Assembly (NCBI GenBank): GCA_021199355.1
Contig: JAJQIF010000018.1
Span: forward strand, 1 to 34,926
Reading direction: 5' to 3'
Length of the DNA: 34,926 nt
From: Oscillospiraceae bacterium
GTDB lineage: Bacteria; Bacillota; Clostridia; Oscillospirales; Ruminococcaceae
The stretch's first letter is position 1, and each line of letters begins with the position of its first letter. Made by a program: the position numbers and the translations under genes. The notes below the pieces were generated by a model. It ran no database searches. It was not told where the DNA came from and saw only the letters and a program-made list of their open reading frames with translations. Shown piece after piece: positions 7,564 to 13,871 of the stretch.

Positions 7564-8943
7564 ATGGAAAAAACTGAAATCCAAAAGATTGTTGCCGCTC
7601 AGCGGGCATACTTCAAAGCCGGAAAAACCCTCGACGTAAATGTGAGAATCTCGGCGCTCAAGGCTCTTAAAGCCGGCATCCAGAGGCACGAGGGCGAAAT
7701 CAACAAGGCTCTTGAGATGGATCTCGGCAAGGGCGCATTCGAGTCCTATATGTGCGAGACGGGAATGGTCCTGAGCGAATTAAGCCACATGCTCTCCCAC
7801 ATCAGGAGCTACGCAAAAGAGAAAACTGTTGCGACGCCTCTGGCGCAGTTCCACGCGAGGAGCTATAAGAAGCCGTCGCCCTATGGCGTCACCCTCATCA
7901 TGAGCCCTTGGAACTATCCGTTTTTGCTCACTATCTCCCCGCTTATAGATTCGATTGCCGCAGGAAACACAGCGGTCGTCAAGCCGAGCGCATATTCGCC
8001 CTACACAAGCGAGGTCATCAAGACCATTTTGCAGGAATGCTTCAACGAAGAATATGTCGCCGTCGTCACCGGAGGAAGAGCCGAAAACACAACGCTGCTT
8101 GAAGAACATTTCGACTATATCTTCTTCACCGGCAGTCAGGCTGTCGGACGCGAGGTTATGCGCAAGGCTTCGGAGCACCTGACGCCAGTAACTTTGGAAC
8201 TCGGTGGCAAGAGCCCCTGCATAGTTGACAAAACCGCAAACCTTAAGCTTGCGGCGAAAAGAATCGTATTCGGAAAGTATCTTAACTGCGGGCAGACCTG
8301 CGTCGCGCCCGACTATATCTATTGCGACGCCTCGATAAAGGACAAGCTCATGGACGAGTTGCGTTTACAGATAAAGAAGCAGTTCGGCACCTCGCCGCTG
8401 ATTAACCGGGACTACGGCAAAATCATAAACGAGAAGCATTTCAAGCGCCTTTGCGGGCTGATGGACATGGAAAAAGTCGCCATCGGCGGAAGGTCTGAAA
8501 GCGACACGCTTCGGATCGAGCCGACCGTTATGGAGAACGTCACGTTTGATGACAAAGTCATGCAGGAGGAGATTTTCGGTCCGATTCTGCCGGTTCTGAC
8601 CTATGACAGCCTCGACGAAGCAATCGCGCAAATCAACGAAATGCCGCATCCCCTGGCGCTCTATCTCTTCACGACGAACAAAAAGAACGTGAAGAAGGTC
8701 ACGTCGCAGGTAGGCTACGGCGGCGGTTGCATCAACGACACCATCATCCACCTTGCCACGACGGAAATGGGCTTCGGCGGCTTCGGCGAAAGCGGCATGG
8801 GCGCATATCACGGCAAGACCGGCTTCGATACGTTCACCCACTACAAGAGCATCGTCGACAAGAAGCTGTGGATAGACCTGCCGATGAGGTATCAGCCGTA
8901 CAAAAAGGTGTATGAGAAGATGGTAAGGATGTTTATGAGATAA
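7564..8943 (+). CDS. Aldehyde dehydrogenase, class 3-like
   Basis: The 459-residue protein would oxidise an aldehyde to the carboxylate with NAD(P). Conserved elements are SPWNYPF with Asn117, the cofactor motif FFTGSQAVGREV (187-198), general base Glu212 in LELGGKSP and nucleophile Cys246 in NCGQTCVAPDY. The length and C-terminus without a long extension resemble class 3 (fatty or benzaldehyde) enzymes rather than CoA-acylating ones. The start at 7564 follows a GAAAGGAAAG site. It is the second gene of the operon with the iron ADH, which suggests alcohol to aldehyde to acid conversion. No terminator with a T-run follows; a large inverted repeat (8953-9021) separates it from the convergent kinase-like gene. 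Confidence 0.93.
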   Translation: MEKTEIQKIVAAQRAYFKAGKTLDVNVRISALKALKAGIQRHEGEINKALEMDLGKGAFESYMCETGMVLSELSHMLSHIRSYAKEKTVATPLAQFHARSYKKPSPYGVTLIMSPWNYPFLLTISPLIDSIAAGNTAVVKPSAYSPYTSEVIKTILQECFNEEYVAVVTGGRAENTTLLEEHFDYIFFTGSQAVGREVMRKASEHLTPVTLELGGKSPCIVDKTANLKLAAKRIVFGKYLNCGQTCVAPDYIYCDASIKDKLMDELRLQIKKQFGTSPLINRDYGKIINEKHFKRLCGLMDMEKVAIGGRSESDTLRIEPTVMENVTFDDKVMQEEIFGPILPVLTYDSLDEAIAQINEMPHPLALYLFTTNKKNVKKVTSQVGYGGGCINDTIIHLATTEMGFGGFGESGMGAYHGKTGFDTFTHYKSIVDKKLWIDLPMRYQPYKKVYEKMVRMFMR

Positions 8944-8952
8944 TTGTAAATT

Positions 8953-9021
8953 GTAGGGGCGGATATTATCCGCCCGAAAACTGCTGATAATCACAAACGG
9001 GCGGATAATATCCGCCCCTAC
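8953..9021. repeat. Long perfect inverted repeat (MITE-like intergenic element)
   Basis: Two 24-bp arms (8953-8976 and 8998-9021) are perfect reverse complements around a 21-base spacer. Each arm is also nearly palindromic inside (GGCGGAT..ATCCGCC), so a four-armed structure can form. The right arm ends on the base before the stop codon of the next gene. It lies between convergent genes and may end both transcripts, but there is no T-run. Similar GGGGCGGAT-type palindromes are dispersed in clostridial genomes (recollection, not checked). Confidence 0.85.
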
Positions 9022-9585
9022 TTATAGTCCAAAATGCTCTTTAATCAATTTCGCTGCCTCTTCGGGTGGCATGTTTGAATTGTCGATTCTGAGATAGTTC
9101 TCATAAATCGCTTCCATTTCGCCCGGGTAGCTCATCATGCGATAGTGCTTGTCGTCGTCAAGAAGACGAGCTTCGGAAACTTTGAGGTCTCGCTTAGAAG
9201 GCTTTGCCGCGAGGCGGGCTTCGGATTTGTTACGCTCGATTCGGATTTCCTGCGGGGCGTTGAGCTCGACAAAGTAGATTTCGAGGCTTTCGGCGTTCTC
9301 CCGACAGACCGCTTCGACATGCCGGAGATATTCGTATTCCGAGGGCAGGTCGAAGGCGAACATATAGGTGAAGATGAGACCGTATTTTCCGGACTTTGCG
9401 TATTCACGGAACACGACATCCCGGAAGCCCTTGATGGCTTCGCCGTTCCACTCGCCGAAGATTTCGAGCACCGGTTCGATTGTCATGTGGTTATGGAAAA
9501 GCCGAAGGTCGGTTATCTTCATGAGCTCTCTGCCCACCGTCATCTTCCCCACCGCGGCATCGCCGACTATGTATACAAGCTTCAT
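9022..9585 (-). CDS. P-loop kinase-like NTP-binding protein
   Basis: The 187-residue protein begins at once with a Walker A motif, GDAAVGKMT (8-16), after the strand KLVYIV, and is otherwise mostly charged. The size and single N-terminal P-loop resemble shikimate-kinase-like or AAA-type small phosphotransferases of unknown substrate. No clear lid or substrate motif is recognised. The start has a GGGAGGG ribosome site, and a perfect promoter lies at 9614-9642. The stop codon touches the inverted repeat at 9021. It is monocistronic. Binding of ATP or GTP is very likely, but the reaction is unknown. Confidence 0.75.
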   Translation of the reverse strand: MKLVYIVGDAAVGKMTVGRELMKITDLRLFHNHMTIEPVLEIFGEWNGEAIKGFRDVVFREYAKSGKYGLIFTYMFAFDLPSEYEYLRHVEAVCRENAESLEIYFVELNAPQEIRIERNKSEARLAAKPSKRDLKVSEARLLDDDKHYRMMSYPGEMEAIYENYLRIDNSNMPPEEAAKLIKEHFGL

Positions 9586-9613
9586 ATTTCCCTCCCATAA
9601 ATTAATTTCGATA

Positions 9614-9642
9614 ATTATAGCATACAGGAGTTATATTGTCAA
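9614..9642 (-). promoter_or_regulatory. Consensus promoter of the P-loop protein gene
   Basis: On the minus strand perfect TTGACA (9637-9642) and TATAAT (9614-9619) have a 17-bp spacer, 28 bases before the start codon. Confidence 0.9.
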
Positions 9643-9658
9643 CAACTTTCGAGGGAGC

Positions 9659-9736
9659 AAAAAAAGCCTCCCCTGAAATGGGGAGACAGTTTGCTTCGCA
9701 AGCTAGGACCGCCGACGAAGTCGGTGGTGGAGGGGT
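9659..9736 (-). repeat. Dispersed intergenic repeat acting as terminator, copy 1 (inverted)
   Basis: Read on the minus strand this is ACCCCTCCACC, a short variable hairpin region, then CTCCCC..AGGGGAGGC and seven T. The same frame recurs at 26764-26818 and 27648-27699. It follows the lipoprotein stop directly and fits a Rho-independent terminator. This copy has an extra internal segment (GCTTGCGAAGC-type palindrome) not in the other two. Confidence 0.8.
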
Positions 9737-10054
9737 TTACATTCCATCCGACAACCCATTACCGTTGGTATTATCCCCGTTCAGGGCATCCTCTCCGGCG
9801 TCGGAATTTTCACTGCCGCCGATTCCCTCCGTCGGGGTTTCGGTGCCGGTGACATCCGAGATGTCGGTGGTGTCCGAGCCCGTCCAGTCTCCAACGCCTT
9901 CGGTGGTCGTAACGGGTGTTGTGGTCGGCTCTGTTGTCGATGCTGTCGTGTTACGGGTGGTAACGTCGCCGTCGGTCATGTCGCCCGTGCAAGCGGATAA
10001 CATCGTGACTGCGAGCGCGAATGCCGTCAGTATCAGCAAAATTTTCTTTATCAT
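9737..10054 (-). CDS. Small low-complexity lipoprotein
   Basis: This 105-residue protein has a lipoprotein signal peptide ending in lipobox LSAC (Cys22). The rest is a Thr/Ser/Asp/Gly/Asn-rich chain with no recognisable domain, resembling only the spacer parts of the CapA-like and LRR proteins in this window. It may be a remnant of a larger surface protein or a simple cell-surface spacer. An AAAGGAAG ribosome site precedes the ATG. The gene ends in the repeat/terminator at 9659-9736. The upstream promoter is not clear; the operon of murI ends 74 bases before it in the same direction. Confidence 0.7.
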   Translation of the reverse strand: MIKKILLILTAFALAVTMLSACTGDMTDGDVTTRNTTASTTEPTTTPVTTTEGVGDWTGSDTTDISDVTGTETPTEGIGGSENSDAGEDALNGDNTNGNGLSDGM

Positions 10055-10128
10055 AAAAGCAAGCTTCCTTTCACAAATAGTATGCGTTTTTACGCAACGC
10101 TATTGTATCCAGAAAGCCCGAAACTATT

Positions 10129-10557
10129 CTATATTGTGCGGTAGCTTATTTCCATGACATAGCCGGCGACCAATGCGGAGTTGAAATCTATGTCATATTT
10201 CGCCGTGATGCTCCCCTTGTCCTCGGAAATGTCGGATTTAAGCTCTTTTCCGAGAACTCCGACGGTCATGCTCCCGAAGGGCATGCGGTATAGGGTCTGG
10301 TTTCTCACGCCCGGCTCGACGAGGAAATCCGCTCCGTACATGCCGGTTCTGATGAAATCGAAGGTGTTGCCCTCAAGAATTATGTCGGTGTGGGAGTCGT
10401 TCGGCTGGTCGCCGTCCTCGGGGTCGAGGTCATAGCTCAGAACGCAACCCGTCTCAGTCATCTCAAGCTTCCCCTCGGTTATAACCTCCGTCACGTCCGG
10501 CTTCTCGTTCTTATCCACAAGCATCGAATTTACTATTGTTATCATTACGTCTTTCAT
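10129..10557 (-). CDS. DUF1934 (YwiB-like) protein
   Basis: The 142-residue product starting at MKDVMITIVNS matches the DUF1934 family in length and build. It is a small beta-rich, probably barrel-like cytosolic protein, with typical segments VTEGKLEM, GCVLSYD, IRTGMYGADFLVEPG and ITAKYDIDFNSALVAGY. The function is unknown; its barrel resembles lipocalin-like folds. I start at 10557, where a GGGGATAA site is present, rather than 16 residues upstream. The gene begins 10 bases after the murI stop, so it is translated from the murI transcript. Confidence 0.8.
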   Translation of the reverse strand: MKDVMITIVNSMLVDKNEKPDVTEVITEGKLEMTETGCVLSYDLDPEDGDQPNDSHTDIILEGNTFDFIRTGMYGADFLVEPGVRNQTLYRMPFGSMTVGVLGKELKSDISEDKGSITAKYDIDFNSALVAGYVMEISYRTI

Positions 10558-10567
10558 GTTTATCCCC

Positions 10568-11431
10568 TTATTCGAGTGTACATCCTTTGATTTCGGCGTT
10601 GTCAAGCTCGCCGAGGAAGTGCACGGCGTTCTCTCTGAAAAGCTCCACGCTATCGGTGCAGTACAGCGTCACCTTGCCCTCGGTTTCCCTGTCCGAAAGA
10701 AGGTTGTTCTCCCGCAAAAGCTCGCTTGCGTATCTTCCCGCTTCGCCGCCGGATGAAATCAGCTTCACGCCGTCGCCCATCACGTCGCCTATTACATCGG
10801 CGATAATCGGATAGTGGGTGCAACCCATGATTAAGGTGTCAACGCCGGTCTTCTTTAGCGGCTCCAAGTACTCCCGGGCAATCATCGTGCAGGGGAGATT
10901 ATCCCTTCCGACAAAGCCGTTTTCGACAAGCGGCACGAACATCGGACAGTCTTTTTCGTAAACCTCCGCCTCGGGCATAATTTCGTTTATGAGGCGCTTA
11001 TAGCTCCCGCTTCTGATGGTTGCTGAGGTGCCGATAACGGCGATTTTGCCGTTTTTGGTGGCATTGATTGCCGCTAAGACCGCCGGTCTGATTACTCCGG
11101 TATAGAGCCCTTCGGCTTCAAGTGTGGCGGGGTCGACGACGGAAGAGACCGTTCCGCAGGCGGCGATGGTCAGCTTCACGCCAAACTGCTTCAGGAAATC
11201 GAAGTCCTGCAAAGCATATTTTGTTATTGTCTCGCGGCTTTTCGTGCCATAGGGCACCCTTGCGGTGTCGCCAAGGTAGACTATGTTTTCGTGCGGCATC
11301 AGACGCTGGAGTTCACGGACGGCGGTGAGTCCTCCGAGCCCCGAATCGAACACGCCGATTGCACTGTTTTTTGTTATATTTTCGGTTGTATTAGTCATTA
11401 TAATGTCAATCCCCATCGGGCTTTGTTTCAT
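10568..11431 (-). CDS. murI: Glutamate racemase
   Basis: MurI makes D-glutamate for peptidoglycan precursors. The 287-residue protein contains AIGVFDSGLGGLT (Asp29), GDTARVPYGTKS, the first catalytic cysteine Cys92 in AACGTVSSV and the second, Cys204, in MGCTHYP with His206. The first cysteine motif differs from the common ACNTASA (Asn to Gly), a change to note though both cysteines remain. The start at 11431 has GAGGAG 10 bases upstream and overlaps the preceding gene by 26 bases; the alternative ATG at 11398 gives 276 residues without overlap but with a weaker site. It belongs to the operon DUF2500 - four-TM protein - murI - DUF1934. Confidence 0.94.
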   Translation of the reverse strand: MKQSPMGIDIIMTNTTENITKNSAIGVFDSGLGGLTAVRELQRLMPHENIVYLGDTARVPYGTKSRETITKYALQDFDFLKQFGVKLTIAACGTVSSVVDPATLEAEGLYTGVIRPAVLAAINATKNGKIAVIGTSATIRSGSYKRLINEIMPEAEVYEKDCPMFVPLVENGFVGRDNLPCTMIAREYLEPLKKTGVDTLIMGCTHYPIIADVIGDVMGDGVKLISSGGEAGRYASELLRENNLLSDRETEGKVTLYCTDSVELFRENAVHFLGELDNAEIKGCTLE

Positions 11432-11996
11432 CTATATTATTCTCCTCAGGTTCGGAATATTCCGGCTCGGGAGCTTTTTTCTTCTTTTCCTTGCGAGGCT
11501 TTTTCTCTTTCTTGGGCTTCTCAGGCTTCTCAACTTTATGATAATTGACGGTTACGCCGTCGCCGATGATGCTCTCGGCGGGAGCCGTGTTAATCTTCTC
11601 GCTTTCCGCCATCGATTTTGAAATCACTCTTGCAAGATGGAGCATGAAGAGAATTATCGAGGCGATGAGAATCACGATTTCGAATATGTAGCGTGTGGTG
11701 TAGCTCTCGATAACGTCGATGAGCTGTCCCGCCTGAACGAGATAAATTACAGACCCGACAACGCAAATCGGGAACTGGATTATGTACATTCTTAGGAACA
11801 TCAGGATTATCGAAATTAGCAGAAGAATGGACGCGATTAAGAAGCCGGTTGCACGATACGACTCAGCGGTGTTGAATTGATAAAAATTGATGATGGTGAC
11901 TCCCGACCAGAAAAATCCCGACCAGAGAAATGCCACCAACGCAACTATTTTCAGAAAGATTGTAAACGCCCAATCGTCGTATCTAAGCTTGTTCAT
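11406..11996 (-). CDS. Four-TM membrane protein with Lys/Glu-rich tail, unknown function
   Basis: The 196-residue protein has four hydrophobic segments (about 9-36, 48-68, 72-92 and 103-125). A cytoplasmic C-terminal tail follows, with a strongly basic Lys-Glu-Pro stretch (about 155-175) and then an acidic end. No family motif is recognised; the four-helix hydrophobic core resembles small membrane proteins of the DUF308/HdeD size class, but I cannot assign it. A GGAGG site lies 10 bases before the ATG. It is placed between the DUF2500 gene and murI in one operon, which only hints at an envelope role. Confidence 0.7.
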   Translation of the reverse strand: MNKLRYDDWAFTIFLKIVALVAFLWSGFFWSGVTIINFYQFNTAESYRATGFLIASILLLISIILMFLRMYIIQFPICVVGSVIYLVQAGQLIDVIESYTTRYIFEIVILIASIILFMLHLARVISKSMAESEKINTAPAESIIGDGVTVNYHKVEKPEKPKKEKKPRKEKKKKAPEPEYSEPEENNIDETKPDGD

Positions 11997-12024
11997 CGGG
12001 ATTAAACCTCCGTCTTAAGTGACA

Positions 12025-12366
12025 TTACAGAATCTTCTTCGGTTCGAACGACAAAAATCTCGTTTCCTGATAGTAGAGCTCGCCCTCTATGTCTAACTCC
12101 AACGTTTCGTATTCATTTGGCGTGACGGTGAGCTCAAGCTCCTTGCCGCTGTCGAGAGCGAACGTCACAAAGTGAAGGTCGCCACTGATTTTTGAGCCTT
12201 CGGGAGGCGTTTCGGTTCTCTTTGAAACCGCCTTCGCCTGAGCATTTGCCGGCGGGACTGTAGAGCGGTGATAGGTCTCGGCTCCGCTCCGAACCATCGT
12301 GACCACAAACGCAATCAGAATCACGAAGAAAAGAATCATCGCCACAAAGCTGAAGAAACTACTCAT
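12025..12366 (-). CDS. DUF2500-family membrane protein
   Basis: The 113-residue protein has one N-terminal membrane helix (about 4-24). A soluble beta-rich domain follows with AKAVSKRTE, HFVTFALDSGKELELTV and a C-terminal GELYYQETRFLSFEP, the signature of DUF2500 (YhhM-like) proteins, whose function is unknown. I start at 12366, where GGGAGGC precedes MSSFF, not at the far upstream ATG. It is the first gene of the operon leading to murI and is driven by the promoter at 12407-12436. Confidence 0.8.
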   Translation of the reverse strand: MSSFFSFVAMILFFVILIAFVVTMVRSGAETYHRSTVPPANAQAKAVSKRTETPPEGSKISGDLHFVTFALDSGKELELTVTPNEYETLELDIEGELYYQETRFLSFEPKKIL

Positions 12367-12406
12367 AAAAAAGCCTCCCTTGATTTTTGTAAAATCATTA
12401 TGCTCT

Positions 12407-12436
12407 ATTATAGCACAATGTGATATCTCTATGCAA
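12407..12436 (-). promoter_or_regulatory. Promoter of the DUF2500-murI operon
   Basis: Minus-strand TTGCAT (12431-12436) and perfect TATAAT (12407-12412) have an 18-bp spacer, about 40 bases before the DUF2500 start. The -35 is a four-of-six match. Confidence 0.65.
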
Positions 12437-12527
12437 GAGAAATTCCAAAGAAAATAATGCTTGATTATTTTCGGAGCTACTGCAAAAACTATTTCCGAAA
12501 ACACGAGGAAAGGAACTTTTTAAACTT

Positions 12528-13745
12528 ATGAGAAGGCTGACAAGAGGCATTGCGGCGGTATTCCTGATAATCTTGCTCACACTTATGGGAGCTGTGGGCT
12601 ATTACGACGCCGCTTTGCCCGACACTTATTATCTATCGGACGGAGGCACGGCGGCAGTCGATTGCTTCTTTGATATAGAAATTATCCCCGACGGCGAAGT
12701 TATAGCCGCCAGTGCGGGAAGCGCCACAGCGGAGGAAACCGACGCCGAAATCAGGCTCTTCGGTGTGATTCCCGTCAAGAGTGCAAAAATCATTCACGCC
12801 GACGCCAAGATGCTGATTCCCGGAGGCTCGCCGGTCGGGGTGAAGCTACTGACAGAGGGCGTTATGGTCGTCAAGACCGCCGAGGTCACTGAGGGCGTTT
12901 CGCCGGCATCGGAGGCGGGAATCATGGCAGGCGACAACATCCTGAGTGCCAACGGCGAAGAGCTGAATTCTTCGGCGAGATTGTCGGAGATTATCGAAAA
13001 TTCGGACGGCGAACCGATAGTCTTTAAAATCATGCGTAACGGCAGGAGCTCCACAGTAACCGTCACGCCCGTTTATTCGGAGACCGAAGGCGTCTACAAA
13101 GCCGGTCTCTGGATTCGGGACAGCACGGCGGGCGTGGGAACTCTCACGTTTATCGACCCGGAAACTGGCATTTTCGGAGCTCTCGGGCACCCGATTTCGG
13201 ACAGCGACACTCTGACAACACTGCCGCTCGGCTCGGGCGAAATCGTCGACGTCGTTATAACGGGATACGACAAAGGCGAAAGGGGTTGCCCGGGCGAGCT
13301 TTACGGGACGTTCGTCTCGGGGCTTGCTTCGGGAACGATTGAACTTAATTGCGAACAAGGGATTTTCGGGACGATGACCTATCCCAGTCGGCAGGAAGCG
13401 ATTCCGATTGCCTATAAGGCAGAGGTAAAGACCGGTCCGGCGACGATTTTAACCACCATCGACGGCTCTACCCCGCAGGAATTCGAAGTCGAAATCGAAA
13501 GAGTAACTCTCAGTTCGGCGGCGAAGTCGAAGAATATTATTATAAAAGTCACTGATTCAGAATTGCTCGAGAAGACCGGCGGCATCGTTCAAGGAATGAG
13601 CGGAAGTCCAATTATACAAGACGGCAAGCTTGTCGGGGCTGTCACGCACGTTTTCGTGAGCGACCCGACACGGGGATATGGGATTTTTATCGAGAATATG
13701 CTTGACGCGGCAGAGATTATCTCGGGCGAAGATTTGGCGGCATAA
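12528..13745 (+). CDS. spoIVB: SpoIVB sporulation serine peptidase
   Basis: SpoIVB is secreted from the forespore and cleaves SpoIVFA, which triggers processing of pro-sigma-K. The 405-residue product has an N-terminal membrane anchor (about 7-25), a PDZ domain (about 112-180) with ASEAGIMAGDNILSANGE, and the S55 peptidase domain. The catalytic residues fit His221 in ALGHPI, Asp343 in VTDSELLEKTGG and Ser358 in VQGMSGSPI, with spacing close to the Bacillus enzyme. Hence the organism likely forms spores. In many Firmicutes spoIVB is followed by spo0A; here the next gene is a cellobiose phosphorylase. AGGAAAGGAAC lies before the ATG. The gene diverges from the murI operon. Confidence 0.95.
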   Translation: MRRLTRGIAAVFLIILLTLMGAVGYYDAALPDTYYLSDGGTAAVDCFFDIEIIPDGEVIAASAGSATAEETDAEIRLFGVIPVKSAKIIHADAKMLIPGGSPVGVKLLTEGVMVVKTAEVTEGVSPASEAGIMAGDNILSANGEELNSSARLSEIIENSDGEPIVFKIMRNGRSSTVTVTPVYSETEGVYKAGLWIRDSTAGVGTLTFIDPETGIFGALGHPISDSDTLTTLPLGSGEIVDVVITGYDKGERGCPGELYGTFVSGLASGTIELNCEQGIFGTMTYPSRQEAIPIAYKAEVKTGPATILTTIDGSTPQEFEVEIERVTLSSAAKSKNIIIKVTDSELLEKTGGIVQGMSGSPIIQDGKLVGAVTHVFVSDPTRGYGIFIENMLDAAEIISGEDLAA

Positions 13746-13761
13746 AATCTTATATACCCCC

Positions 13762-13790
13762 TTGTAAAGTGGTTTTTGGAATGTTATAAT
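13762..13790 (+). promoter_or_regulatory. Promoter of the cellobiose phosphorylase gene
   Basis: TTGTAA (13762-13767) and perfect TATAAT (13785-13790) have a 17-bp spacer. Transcription would start inside the hairpin that follows. Confidence 0.75.
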
Positions 13791-13818
13791 ATAGTCAGCC
13801 TTATATGGGCTGACTATA
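13790..13818 (+). promoter_or_regulatory. Hairpin at the 5' end of the phosphorylase mRNA
   Basis: A perfect 11-bp inverted repeat (13790-13800 with 13808-13818, loop 13801-13807) directly abuts the -10 box. It could be an operator for a repressor, a 5' stabilising stem, or a weak terminator for spoIVB. It is followed by about 50 A/T-rich leader bases and an ACAGGAGGAC ribosome site. Confidence 0.6.
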
Positions 13819-13871
13819 TTCTCTTAATGTTACCTATAATTATATTTTAAGTACAGGAGGACACCAAATCC

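Noticed and set aside
8953..9021. CRISPR-like repeat unit
   Set aside because: There are only two copies in inverted orientation, with no direct repeats or spacers; it is an inverted repeat.
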